From the NCBI GenBank assembly GCA_018829445.1, contig JAHJTV010000103.1:107428-171427 (forward strand): DNA of 64,000 nucleotides, read 5' to 3'. The notes below the pieces were generated by a model. It worked only from the letters and a program-made list of their open reading frames with translations. It was not told where the DNA came from and did no database searches. The position numbers were made by a program, and so were the translations under genes. Origin of the DNA: a bacterium (lineage in GTDB: Bacteria > SAR324 > XYD2-FULL-50-16). The stretch's first letter is position 1; the number at the start of each line of letters is the position of its first letter. Positions 54,302 through 63,315 of the stretch are shown here, in pieces.

Positions 54302-55903
54302 ATGACAGAGCAAAACAGCAACAATCGTACTTTTTGGTTGGAAGAAGAGAGGAAACTGGACGAGCTGGTTTTAAAAGTCACGGAGACAGGTGGCCAGAAG
54401 GCCGTTGATAAACTGGCCAAAGAAGGAAAACGTCCGGTCAGATTGCTGATACAGGAGATGATCGACGAGAACACCCGATTCTTCGAACTTGGACGCATAG
54501 CGGGATTCGGCATGGATTATCCGGGAGTCAAGGACGTACCGGGAGGAGGGATTGTCACCGGTATCGGAAAGATTCATGGAAACTGGACGATGATTTTTGC
54601 CAATGACAGTCGGGTTAAGGCGGGAACCTACTTCCCCATTACCCTTAAAAAACACATGAGAGCCCAGGCTATTGCCGAACAGTGCGGCTTGAACTGTGTA
54701 TATATCGCCGATTCAGGCGGAGCTTATCTTCCCATGCAGGCGGATGTGTTTCCGGATGATCAGCAGTTTGGTTCCATTTTTTATAATATGGCTCGCATGT
54801 CGGCTAAAGGATTAAAGCAGATAACCTTCAGTACCGGTGGTAACACGGCTGGTGGAGCGTATATCGTTTTTATGGCCTGCCAGTCGATTATGGTGGATCA
54901 AATGTCCTATTCCTTTCTGGCCGGTCCGCCGTTGGTTAAAATGGCGACAGGTGAGGTAACCACTCCCGAAGAACTCGGTGGCGCAAAGGTTCATACCCAG
55001 GTGTCGGGCGGAGCGGATCATCTCTGCTTCAATCAATCGGAAGCTGTGGACAGAGTGCGCCAGATCCTTTCCATGGAACCCCCGCAAACAAACCATCTCC
55101 ACAGGTATGAAGAAGTTCCCCCCAGGGTTCCGGTGGAGACGATATATGACAGTCTACCTTCCACCGTAAACCAGGCTTTCAGCGTAAGACCGGTTATTGA
55201 AGCAATCGCGGATGATAGTGTATTTAACGAATATAAGAAAGACTACGCGCCGGGCAGGGCTGATAATATTGTCACCGGAAAGATCCTGTTGAAGGGAATG
55301 CCGATCGGTATTGTGGCTTCCAACAATTCGGGAATCGTTTTTTTTGAAGCGGCACGAAAAGCAACCGAATGGATTATTCGCTGTTCCCAGGAAAAAATAC
55401 CGCTGCTGTTTCTGCAAGGATCTCCGGGTTATATGGTCGGGACGGCATCAGAACACATGGGAATCGGGAAATACGGTTCCAATATGGTACGAGCGGTTGC
55501 TTGTGCCCAGGTTCCGAGGATTCAGGTGGCGATCGGCCCGGATAATGGAGCTGCCAACTACGGGATGTGCGGACGGGCTTATCGCCCTCACTTCCTCTTC
55601 ACTACCATGAGAGCCAGAACTGCTGTAATGGCCGGAAGGAGTGCTGCAGGGGTTCTGCTTTCCATTGAAGAGGGCAAAAGAAAAGCCAAAGGAAAACCCA
55701 TGTCCGAAGAGGAGAAGAACGAGTTTAGCGATAAGATGCAAGCGAAATACGATGAGGAAGGTCATCCCTTTTATTGTGGGGCAAGGCTGCTGAACGACCG
55801 CGTTCTTGCCTTTTCAGAATTGCGTGACTGGCTGGCCATGGCTTTTGAAGTCAGTCAGCTCAAACTCATTGGCGATCCAAACTTCGGCAATTTTAGGTTT
55901 TAA
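54302..55903 (+). CDS. Acyl-CoA carboxylase, carboxyltransferase subunit (MccB/AtuC-like)
   Basis: 533 residues, two crotonase-like halves as in biotin-dependent carboxyltransferases. VPGGGIVTGIGKIHG, then YIADSGGAYLPMQADVFPDD and FLAGPPLVKMATGE match the methylcrotonyl- and geranyl-CoA carboxylase beta type more than the glutaconyl-CoA decarboxylase type. The C-terminal half has FLQGSPGYMVGTASEHMGIGKYG. It would use the biotin carrier encoded upstream. No biotin carboxylase gene is in the window. It is expected to add or remove carboxyl at the gamma carbon of a 3-methyl-2-enoyl-CoA. Confidence 0.88.
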   Translation: MTEQNSNNRTFWLEEERKLDELVLKVTETGGQKAVDKLAKEGKRPVRLLIQEMIDENTRFFELGRIAGFGMDYPGVKDVPGGGIVTGIGKIHGNWTMIFANDSRVKAGTYFPITLKKHMRAQAIAEQCGLNCVYIADSGGAYLPMQADVFPDDQQFGSIFYNMARMSAKGLKQITFSTGGNTAGGAYIVFMACQSIMVDQMSYSFLAGPPLVKMATGEVTTPEELGGAKVHTQVSGGADHLCFNQSEAVDRVRQILSMEPPQTNHLHRYEEVPPRVPVETIYDSLPSTVNQAFSVRPVIEAIADDSVFNEYKKDYAPGRADNIVTGKILLKGMPIGIVASNNSGIVFFEAARKATEWIIRCSQEKIPLLFLQGSPGYMVGTASEHMGIGKYGSNMVRAVACAQVPRIQVAIGPDNGAANYGMCGRAYRPHFLFTTMRARTAVMAGRSAAGVLLSIEEGKRKAKGKPMSEEEKNEFSDKMQAKYDEEGHPFYCGARLLNDRVLAFSELRDWLAMAFEVSQLKLIGDPNFGNFRF

Positions 55904-55923
55904 CTGAAACAGAAGAGTAAAAA

Positions 55924-57714
55924 ATGAAAGATAAAATTGTTATCGCAAACGCCAGTGGTTTCTGGGGAGACGAAGCGGACGCTGTCAGACGCCAGGTGAT
56001 GGGAGGTCATATCGATTATCTGACGATGGATTATCTGGCGGAAATAACCATGATTATTCTCGGCAGGCAGATGGCAAAAAATCCGGAATATGGGTATGCC
56101 AGGGATTTTGTTGCATCTTTGGAAAGTGTGATCAGGGAAATAGCAGATAAAAACATCACCGTTATCACCAATGCCGGCGGTATAAACGCTCAGGCCTGTG
56201 CCAATGCCATAGAACAAATCACCAGGGAACAGGGACTGGATCTGCCCGTTGCCGCTGTTTATGGGGATAACTTGATACCCGATCTCCAGCGATTACGGTC
56301 TGAAGGATGTGATCTGCCTCATCTGGAAACCGGTCAACCGATGGATGAACTGTTTGAGAAAATAGAATCAGCCAATGCGTATCTTGGGGCAAAACCGATT
56401 GTTGAAGCATTGAAGAAGGGAGCAAAAATTATAGTAACGGGTCGAACCTACGACGCGGCCAGTGTGGTCGCCCCTTTTGTTTATGAATTTGGCTGGGACT
56501 GGGAAGATTATGACAAACTGGCGTCCGCTCTGCTGGCCGGTCATCTGATCGAATGCGGCACTCAATCGACCGGTGGCAATTATTCCCGCTGGCAGGAGAT
56601 CGGTTCCTACCTGAACATTGGATATCCATTGGTGGAGGCTTCGGCCGATGGCTCATTTGTATTGATGAAACACGCCGGAACCGGAGGCAAAATTTCAGCA
56701 CGAACAGCCAAGGAACAGATAGTGTATGAGATCTCAGATCCAAGAGTATATATGTCGCCGGATGTTATCGCCGATTTTACGTCGTTCTCCCTGGAAGAGG
56801 ATGGTGCCGACAGAGTGCGGTTTTGGGGCGCCAAAGGACAAAAACCGACCGATAAGCTGAAAGTCTCGACCAACTATGCGGCTGGTTTTAAAACCACAGG
56901 GATGCTGGTGGTCAGCGGACCGGACGCAGTTGCCAAGGGAAAGATCTTTGCGGAAATCTTCTGGGATCGTGTGGGAGCGGAAGGATTTATTGATCGCAGA
57001 ACCGATTTTGTAGGGGCCTCCGCCTGTTGGGGAGAATCGGCGGCTCCAGGCATCGAGCCTGCTGAAATCCTGTTGCGATTTGCTGCCAGGGCTGAAGATA
57101 AAGAACCTCTGAAACGAATGAGCAAAGAGCTGGCAGGGTTGATTCTGGCTGGTCCTCCGGGAGTCACTGTTTTCGGTGGTCGTCCCGCTTTGGCACCGGC
57201 ATACGGTTTTTGGCCGGCATTGATCCCAAGGAACATGGTAAAGGCTCATTTGCTGTTTAATGGAGAAGAATCGGTTTTTGACTGTGAAAATGGCCCCAGT
57301 GGTTATCCCGAGATCAAGGATTTCCCTGAATTATCAACAACCAATACTTCATCCGAACGGATAAAAGTTCCACTGGGACGTATTGCTCACGCTCGTTCCG
57401 GAGATAAGGGAGACCTGGCCAATATTGGTGTAATAGCGCTTAAACCTGAATTATACCCTGAAATTCTCAGGGAGGTGACGGTTGAAAAGATCGGTCGTTT
57501 TTTTAATACAAATGTAAAAGGTCCGATCAAACACTATCGTCTTGATAACATTTTTGCGGTGAACTTTGTTCTTCATGGTGCACTTAATGGGGGTGGTACG
57601 GTTTCTTTGCTCCTGGATAACCAGGGAAAAACCCTTTCACAAGCCCTGTTAACCATGGAAATCGAGGTTGACCCAACCCTGCTGCCTGAAGAGGACGGAA
57701 CATACAGCTATTAA
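55924..57714 (+). CDS. AtuA-like protein (DUF1446 plus C-terminal domain)
   Basis: 596 residues. The N-terminal ~450 residues follow the AtuA/DUF1446 core (VIANASGFWGDEADAV, VITNAGGINAQAC, GRTYDAASVVAPF). The C-terminal ~110 residues form the AtuA-like small domain with HARSGDKGDLANIGVIA. AtuA is essential for acyclic terpene (citronellol/geraniol) degradation in Pseudomonas, but its reaction is not established. Here it follows the carboxyltransferase by 20 bases, as in Atu-type clusters, so the pathway probably handles a branched beta-methyl acyl-CoA. Confidence 0.88.
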   Translation: MKDKIVIANASGFWGDEADAVRRQVMGGHIDYLTMDYLAEITMIILGRQMAKNPEYGYARDFVASLESVIREIADKNITVITNAGGINAQACANAIEQITREQGLDLPVAAVYGDNLIPDLQRLRSEGCDLPHLETGQPMDELFEKIESANAYLGAKPIVEALKKGAKIIVTGRTYDAASVVAPFVYEFGWDWEDYDKLASALLAGHLIECGTQSTGGNYSRWQEIGSYLNIGYPLVEASADGSFVLMKHAGTGGKISARTAKEQIVYEISDPRVYMSPDVIADFTSFSLEEDGADRVRFWGAKGQKPTDKLKVSTNYAAGFKTTGMLVVSGPDAVAKGKIFAEIFWDRVGAEGFIDRRTDFVGASACWGESAAPGIEPAEILLRFAARAEDKEPLKRMSKELAGLILAGPPGVTVFGGRPALAPAYGFWPALIPRNMVKAHLLFNGEESVFDCENGPSGYPEIKDFPELSTTNTSSERIKVPLGRIAHARSGDKGDLANIGVIALKPELYPEILREVTVEKIGRFFNTNVKGPIKHYRLDNIFAVNFVLHGALNGGGTVSLLLDNQGKTLSQALLTMEIEVDPTLLPEEDGTYSY

Positions 57715-57737
57715 CTAAAAACACAAGGATGACAATA

Positions 57738-58376
57738 ATGACTAATAAAAATGATATACCTCATATCAATGTTGATTATTTTGAAGACCTGACAAGCGCT
57801 CTTCCGGAATCTGAAGAACCGGGAGTTGAAATGGTTGGGGACAAGATAAAAAAGCTGAGGGAGGAGAAAGGACTATCGATAGATGACTTATCTAAGATGA
57901 CCGGGTTTGATATCGAAATGCTTGAAAGTATTGAGAAAAAGGAATTACAGCCTCAACTGGGAACAATCATCAAATTGTCCAAAGCGTTGGATAGCGCTTT
58001 CAGTAGAGTGGTATCCGGAGTTGGAGACAAGCTCTACTCCATTACGCGCAAGCATGAACGAAAACCGATATCCCGCTCCACATCCGGAAAAGATAAAAAG
58101 CAGCTCTATATGTACAAAAGCCTGGCTCCCGAAGTAAAAGGACGCCACATGGAAGCCTTGATTGTGCAACTGGAAGAACAAAAGGATGGAGAACCTTCCG
58201 TCCATGAGGGGGAAGAGTTTATTTACGTTCTGGATGGGATGGTCAGTCTGAAAATAGGAAATGAAGATCACACCTTGGAACCCGGCGATAGTGTATATTA
58301 TCTCTCCACCACACCTCACCTGATCTGCGGACAAGGCAAAAAAGCCACCATTCTGGCCGTGATATATGACAATTAG
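57738..58376 (+). CDS. XRE-family regulator with cupin domain
   Basis: 212 residues from the second ATG (57738), which has AAGG nine bases before; the first ATG at 57729 adds three residues. An N-terminal HTH_3 (about 33-88) reads KIKKLREEKGLSIDDLSKMT. The C-terminal cupin_2 domain (about 135-210) has HEGEEFIYVLDGMVSLKIG and TPHLICGQG. Such proteins sense a small ligand through the cupin and control the adjacent catabolic genes. It is the last gene of the operon and probably its own regulator. Confidence 0.9.
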   Translation: MTNKNDIPHINVDYFEDLTSALPESEEPGVEMVGDKIKKLREEKGLSIDDLSKMTGFDIEMLESIEKKELQPQLGTIIKLSKALDSAFSRVVSGVGDKLYSITRKHERKPISRSTSGKDKKQLYMYKSLAPEVKGRHMEALIVQLEEQKDGEPSVHEGEEFIYVLDGMVSLKIGNEDHTLEPGDSVYYLSTTPHLICGQGKKATILAVIYDN

Positions 58377-58394
58377 GATTTGACTGCCTCCAAC

Positions 58395-58929
58395 CCCAAA
58401 GCGCTCAATCAAGCACATTCTGCCAAGAGCAGGGATTACGGTAGGGCGGGGTTACATCCCCGCCTGTATTATCTCTAAGGCGATGTAAGGCCGCCCTACC
58501 GTTAAAAAATAGCACTAGTTCTCTTTTTTCCACTATTCTCCTGCCTGCACACCAATACTCCCCAAAAAGCAAGAAACTTCCTCTTGAAGCAAAATACCCC
58601 GAATACCCTATGGCTTGAATATCGGATAATGTCATTATTTTAAATTGTAACACACTCTGAAGCTTTGGGCCCCTTAAAGGCAAGTATTATGGAAGGGCGG
58701 AGTTACATCCCATAAGCATTCAAACACGCACATTCTGCCAAGAGCAAGGATTACGGTAGGGCGGCCTTACATGGCCGCCTGTATTTTCTCAGAGACAGCC
58801 ATGTAAAGCCGCCCTACCGTTCAAGAAACTTGTATATTGTATCAAAAAAGTGCTTAAGTAAGCGCTTATGGGGTTACATCCTCACCAGCATTAGCTCAAA
58901 GGCGGCCATGTAAAGCCGCCCTACCGTTT
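58395..58929. repeat. Cluster of three palindromic repeats
   Basis: Three copies of the GTAGGGCGG repeat. Copy 1 has arms ACGGTAGGGCGG (58438-58449) and CCGCCCTACCGT (58491-58502). Copy 2 has arms at 58753-58764 and 58809-58820. Copy 3 (58851-58929) starts with TAAGTAAGCGCTTATGGGG and ends CCGCCCTACCG. Each carries an inner GGGTTACATCC- or CCTTACATGG-type palindrome. The whole 787-base gap (58377-59163) contains only these and, near 59065, the palindrome AGTATACT before the TetR gene. Confidence 0.8.
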
Positions 58930-59163
58930 TACATAACTTTAGTAACCAAATTCAATAACAAAGAAAAGAAGCTCCAGGCTGCTGCGATAAATTGTCAGAA
59001 TTCCTAAAAATTTCCTTGACAGTTTTACCCATTCTAAAGAATATTCATTTAACTTAATCATATTAAGTATACTGACATAAGATAAGTAAAGTGAAGTACT
59101 CTACATAAAGAAAAAAAACGGAAGAGCGCATAAGTTCTTGAAAAATATAGGTAAAAATTAGAG

Positions 59164-59868
59164 ATGATCACACGACGAGAAAGAATCAGGCAGGCGGCGA
59201 TTGACGAAATAAAAGTCATTGCCTGGCAAATAATAAATGAGCAGGGGTCGGCGGATGTTACCCTGAATGAGATAACAAAACGGATGGGAATGACCCCCCC
59301 GGCGTTTTACGGATATTTTAAAAATAGGGAAGAACTATTAAAAACTCTGATCATCGACAGTTATCACTCTTATCAGGAAGCTCTGGAAAAGGGTCTGGAC
59401 AGTGCCGCTGATAAGAGCATTGCTGATCAACTGGTCAGTGTATTCATTGCTTATTGGCATTGGGCTATTGAGAATCCGGTGGCTTTCGGATTATATGCCG
59501 GTCGACCGGTATATGGAATCAATCCTCCTGAAGAATCTGTTATCCGGGAAGCTGAGAAAGTTAACCTGTTTTTTATAAACCTTTATCGCATTGCCTGGAA
59601 AAAAGGGATGATAAGAATCCAACCCGAACTTATGGAATTCCCTGCGGCATTAAAAAAGACAATATCAGCCTTGATAAAAGAGAGGGACTTGGATGTACCG
59701 GAGTGGTTGATTGCTGTTTCATTAAATATCGGTTGTTTGGTACATGGAATCATCTCCATGCAGATATCCGGACGCATGACGCCTATTGTGGGAGACGGAT
59801 TTCAATTTTACCGGCTGCAGGTCTTAAATATGCTGAAGCAGATTGGCCTGGAACCGGCACAGGTGTAA
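59164..59868 (+). CDS. TetR-family transcriptional regulator
   Basis: 234 residues. The N-terminal HTH (about 10-60) shows ITKRMGMTPPAFYGYFKNREELL, the family's signature. The C-terminal ligand domain (about 75-230) is of the WHG/TetR_C_33 type. A small self-complementary AGTATACT lies about 100 bases upstream. It is followed 79 bases later by a short open frame and then by an M24-family gene on the same strand, which may be its target. Confidence 0.87.
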   Translation: MITRRERIRQAAIDEIKVIAWQIINEQGSADVTLNEITKRMGMTPPAFYGYFKNREELLKTLIIDSYHSYQEALEKGLDSAADKSIADQLVSVFIAYWHWAIENPVAFGLYAGRPVYGINPPEESVIREAEKVNLFFINLYRIAWKKGMIRIQPELMEFPAALKKTISALIKERDLDVPEWLIAVSLNIGCLVHGIISMQISGRMTPIVGDGFQFYRLQVLNMLKQIGLEPAQV

Positions 59869-59947
59869 ATCTCAGTATTAAAAGTCAACGATTGTAGCCT
59901 GTTATCATCATTATGATGTCAGGATTGTCATAATAAAGGAGATATCA

Positions 59948-60016
59948 ATGTCACAAGGATTGAAACCGGTTACCTCAGCACCTGATGAAAAGGAGGAACT
60001 GACAATCCGGTTGTGA
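59948..60016 (+). CDS. Candidate 22-residue small protein
   Basis: ATG to TGA encodes MSQGLKPVTSAPDEKEELTI plus RL, with AAAGGAG eight bases before the ATG. A 7-bp hairpin (ATTATGA at 59910-59916, TCATAAT at 59928-59934) sits just before the ribosome site. No homologue is known, and a repeat fragment follows within 40 bases, so it may be the cut-off start of a lost gene. Confidence 0.35.
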   Translation: MSQGLKPVTSAPDEKEELTIRL

Positions 60017-60052
60017 TAACCTCAGTACCATAGTTTGGGAATTTTCATAAAA

Positions 60053-60081
60053 ACGGTAGGGCGCCTTACATTGGTCACCGG
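60053..60081. repeat. Short fragment of the palindromic repeat
   Basis: ACGGTAGGGCGCCTTACATT matches the left arm of the GGCGG-type repeat; only a partial copy is present. Confidence 0.5.
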
Positions 60082-60129
60082 TAAACTGCCACGAGTTAAA
60101 CCCCTGCAAGATAAAACCAAGGAGCAAAT

Positions 60130-61299
60130 ATGAATCAAATAGTTGAAGTGATTTCCACACCTCCAACCAGTGAAGAATTGGAAAGCAGACTCAAAAAAGT
60201 TCGTTTAAAAATGGAGCAGGAGGGTCTGGATTATTACATTTCAGCTCACACTGACAATGTTTATTACCTGACCAATTTTGCCTATTTTCCGCTCGAACGA
60301 CCATTTTTTCTGGTGATCCCAAAAGTTGGCAAATTGGGATTAATTCTTCCCTTATTGGAGATCAGCCACGCTGAGCAGCGAATTTTGCAAGAGGTGGATT
60401 ATCATACCTACTTTGAATACCCTGCCCCTAAAGGGGTTACGTTTGCTGATGTATTAAAAAAGGTGGTTGCCGGAGATAAACGTGTGGGATTTGAAACCTC
60501 CCTGCCGTTTGCCATGAAAGAGGCACTCCCCGGAAAGTTGAAAGCGGTCGACATCATAGATGATGTCAGGTTGGTAAAAAGTGATTATGAAATCGGCAGA
60601 ATTGCTTACGCCTCCAAAGTCGTGGATGTCGGTCACAAAAAACTGCTGGAATTGGCAAAACCGGGAGTTCCCCAGGTAACTTTGTACAGCGATGCAACCA
60701 AGGAGATGATCGCAACGGTTCTGTTTGAAGTTCCCGATGTAAACATGCTCATGTCCAAATTTGTGGCAGCAGTCTGGCCAAAAGCTCTTTCCGCGCAGCC
60801 CCATTCCATTCCCGGGCTCTTTGATAACCTGCAAGAGGGCGGACCCAATGTCTCCATCGTTACAACCCAAGCTAACGGCTATTCTGCCGAGGTGGAACGA
60901 ACCTTTTTCCTGGGGCAGGCTTCGGATGAGGACAAGAAACTTTTCGATCTGTGTATGAAAGCCAGACAGAAAGCTTATGAAATTATTAAACCTGGAATCA
61001 GGGCTGATGAGGTGGATGAGATCGTCTTGAATATCATTAAAAAAGCCGGATATGAAAAGAATATTCTCCATCGGACAGGTCATGGTTTTGGTATCACAGG
61101 TCATGAACCCCCATGGGTTGCCCTGGGAAGTGAGCATATTCTGGAGAAAAACATGGTGATCAGTATTGAACCCGGAATATACGTGGAAGGTCAGGGCGGT
61201 TATCGACACTCGGACACTGTTCTAATTACAGAAAACGGATGCCAGTCCCTAACCCGGACACCGGACAAAATTGAAGATCTGATTCTTGATATAGGATAG
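60130..61299 (+). CDS. M24-family (creatinase/Xaa-Pro peptidase-like) protein with altered metal site
   Basis: 389 residues with the creatinase N-terminal domain (about 15-140) and the M24 domain (about 150-385). The expected aspartate pair reads TTQANGYSAEVERT: no aspartate occupies the first place and the second is E254. H318 in RTGHGFG and E347 in SIEPGIY are kept, and the usual final glutamate is D362 (RHSDTV). So two or three of five ligands differ from a dimetal peptidase, as in creatinase and other non-peptidase members. It may hydrolyse an amide or ring rather than a peptide. The MFS carrier gene downstream, after a repeat, could supply its substrate. Confidence 0.75.
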   Translation: MNQIVEVISTPPTSEELESRLKKVRLKMEQEGLDYYISAHTDNVYYLTNFAYFPLERPFFLVIPKVGKLGLILPLLEISHAEQRILQEVDYHTYFEYPAPKGVTFADVLKKVVAGDKRVGFETSLPFAMKEALPGKLKAVDIIDDVRLVKSDYEIGRIAYASKVVDVGHKKLLELAKPGVPQVTLYSDATKEMIATVLFEVPDVNMLMSKFVAAVWPKALSAQPHSIPGLFDNLQEGGPNVSIVTTQANGYSAEVERTFFLGQASDEDKKLFDLCMKARQKAYEIIKPGIRADEVDEIVLNIIKKAGYEKNILHRTGHGFGITGHEPPWVALGSEHILEKNMVISIEPGIYVEGQGGYRHSDTVLITENGCQSLTRTPDKIEDLILDIG

Positions 61300-61339
61300 C
61301 TGGCAGTTACATGATTATATCAAGCCGATCTGGTTCCAA

Positions 61340-61415
61340 TAATGCCACATAAACATATGTTGCCAAGAGTGGGGATTATGGCAGGGCGGGGTTCCATCTC
61401 CGCCTGTACTTACTC
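61340..61415. repeat. GGCGG-type palindromic repeat copy
   Basis: ACATAAACATATGTTGCCAAGAGTGGGG then GGGCGGGGTTCCATCTCCGCC align with the copies elsewhere. It fills part of the 255-base gap between the M24 and MFS genes. Confidence 0.6.
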
Positions 61416-61554
61416 GATCTGTCAGCGCAGCAAACATTTAGGCTTCTCTCTATACTTAGCGGACATTGTGCTATCCCGGTAATCACACCGGAAGAAAGCA
61501 GGATCAGTCACGCTTTTTTGTTAACATTGGTAAAACCATTATAAACAATATCCT

Positions 61555-62850
61555 ATGAAATCTGACTTTAAGGAAGGCGGCGGACATGCGGCTTTTACCC
61601 TGACGGTTGTTACTCTGCTTTACATTATTAATTACATGGATCGCATGGTGTTATCCGTCACCCTGCCGATGATAAAGCAGGATCTGGCCTTGACCGATGC
61701 ACAGTGTGGCTGGCTGGGGACGATTTACTATATTTTGGTGGCGGTACTAACCATACCGATTTCAATTATAATTGACCGCTGGAGTCGAAAAGGAGCAATC
61801 TCCGTCATGGCTATTCTCTGGAGCATTGCCACTTTCACTACCGGCATGGGAGGAAAGTTCCTTCATTTGTTTATTGCCAGGGGCGCTGTTGGTGTTGGAG
61901 AAGCTGGATTTGCACCCGGTGGAATGGCCTATATTTCAGGTTCATTTAAGGAGGAATCAAGAGCCAGAGTTGTGGGAGTCTTCACCCTGGGTCAACCCCT
62001 GGGGTCTTTACTGGGCATCATGCTGGCAGGATATATTGCCCAGGCAGATCTGTTCGGATTGGGATGGAGAGCTCCTTATTACCTGTTTGCCATTCCGGGA
62101 GTGATTCTGGGAATCCTGGTGCTGTTTACAAAGGATTACGAAACATCCTCAATCTCCTATTCCAGTGATAGTAATGAATCAATCAGCGTCTGGAAAGGAA
62201 TAGTGGAAATCCTTAAAACACCGACCTTCCTTTACGCTTCCTTTGGTGTGGGAGCCGTCTCGTTTGTTGGGGGAGCTGTTTTACATTGGTTGCCCACATA
62301 TTTTGTGCGTTCCAGGAATATCGATGTTGCGACAGCGTCAACACTCATGGGAATAATGATTCTGTTTTCCCTGTTGGGACCACTGCTGGGCGGGACTATT
62401 GCCGATCGTTGGAGGATAAAACGAAAGAACTCGAGGCCATTGACCGCTGCCATTTTAGCTATTGTTTATGGCATTCTTTTTTATCTCGGTTTATTCCTGG
62501 ATTCCTATCAGCTGTTCACGCCGGCATTCATCATATTCATCCTTATCGGAATTACCGGTTTTGCCTGCTCGGCGCCAGCTTATTCTGTCAGCCAGGATCT
62601 GGTTCCCAGGTCATTAAGAAGCATCAGCATGGGATTGCTTGTTTTAATCACCTATGGCTCCATGGCTGCTTATGCTCCTGTCATTGTAGGCTGGCTTTCA
62701 GATATCCTGGGAGAACCCGGAAAGCCGAACCTGTCTGCCGCCTTTTCACTGGTACCAATAGTCTCATTCCTTGGGGCGTTTTTGTTTTATAAGGCTGCTC
62801 GCCATCATGACAAGGACATCAGCAAGCTACAGCAATCAAATTTGACTTAA
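61555..62850 (+). CDS. MFS transporter, spinster-like
   Basis: 431 residues with about twelve membrane helices. Helix 1 is INYMDRMVLSVTLPMIKQDL, the spinster-type signature. Loop 2/3 has IIDRWSRKG. GVGEAGFAPGGMAYISGSF (about 113-131) is typical of the same group. Its relatives carry organic anions, sugar-phosphate-like or lipid compounds. It is preceded by a repeat, so co-transcription with the M24 gene is uncertain. The substrate is unknown. Confidence 0.8.
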   Translation: MKSDFKEGGGHAAFTLTVVTLLYIINYMDRMVLSVTLPMIKQDLALTDAQCGWLGTIYYILVAVLTIPISIIIDRWSRKGAISVMAILWSIATFTTGMGGKFLHLFIARGAVGVGEAGFAPGGMAYISGSFKEESRARVVGVFTLGQPLGSLLGIMLAGYIAQADLFGLGWRAPYYLFAIPGVILGILVLFTKDYETSSISYSSDSNESISVWKGIVEILKTPTFLYASFGVGAVSFVGGAVLHWLPTYFVRSRNIDVATASTLMGIMILFSLLGPLLGGTIADRWRIKRKNSRPLTAAILAIVYGILFYLGLFLDSYQLFTPAFIIFILIGITGFACSAPAYSVSQDLVPRSLRSISMGLLVLITYGSMAAYAPVIVGWLSDILGEPGKPNLSAAFSLVPIVSFLGAFLFYKAARHHDKDISKLQQSNLT

Positions 62851-62908
62851 ATCCGGAGTTTCTTTTGATTCCGTTTGGTTCAGCCACAAGAGAATAAACT
62901 AATTTTTT

Positions 62909-63310
62909 ATGAGGCGCCTCATGATAAAACTCTCAGTTTTGATAAAATTGCAGATCTCCTACTTTGTCGCCGGATTGGCTTACAACATTGTAAGCTACCT
63001 GTTTTTGATTACCTACGGTCAGACATTGGCGACAACACCTCCCTTAAATGGGGTGTTATCCATGCTGTTATATTTCGCTTTGCTAATCCCCGCTATGTTA
63101 AAGCACATCAGGTTATATCGAATATTGATGGCGATAGCCATCCTTGTTTATGGTTACGGAGGTATTTTTGTTCATATTCAAAACTACCTGGCCGGTTCGA
63201 CTCTGTACCACTCAACTCTTGCCTGGTTTTTGGCAATCGCCATTAATGGATTCGGGCTTTGCTTGAATCTATTGGCCGTATCCGGAAAATTTGTCACAGA
63301 CCAAGAGTAG
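62909..63310 (+). CDS. Small four-helix membrane protein of unknown function
   Basis: 133 residues, predicted four membrane helices (about 15-35, 45-65, 70-92, 103-125) with short loops. I do not recognise the family. It follows the MFS gene by 58 bases on the same strand. There is no clear ribosome site. A palindromic repeat starts within 10 bases of its stop. Confidence 0.5.
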   Translation: MRRLMIKLSVLIKLQISYFVAGLAYNIVSYLFLITYGQTLATTPPLNGVLSMLLYFALLIPAMLKHIRLYRILMAIAILVYGYGGIFVHIQNYLAGSTLYHSTLAWFLAIAINGFGLCLNLLAVSGKFVTDQE

Positions 63311-63315
63311 TTATC

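Noticed and set aside
54302..55903. Glutaconyl-CoA decarboxylase alpha subunit
   Set aside because: The middle motif with YIADSGGAYLPMQADVFPDD and FLAGPPLVKMATGE fits the methylcrotonyl/geranyl type better, although the neighbouring OadG-like and biotin-carrier genes made the decarboxylase worth considering.
60454..61209. 251-codon minus-strand open frame
   Set aside because: Antisense to the M24-family gene and without any recognisable domain or ribosome site.
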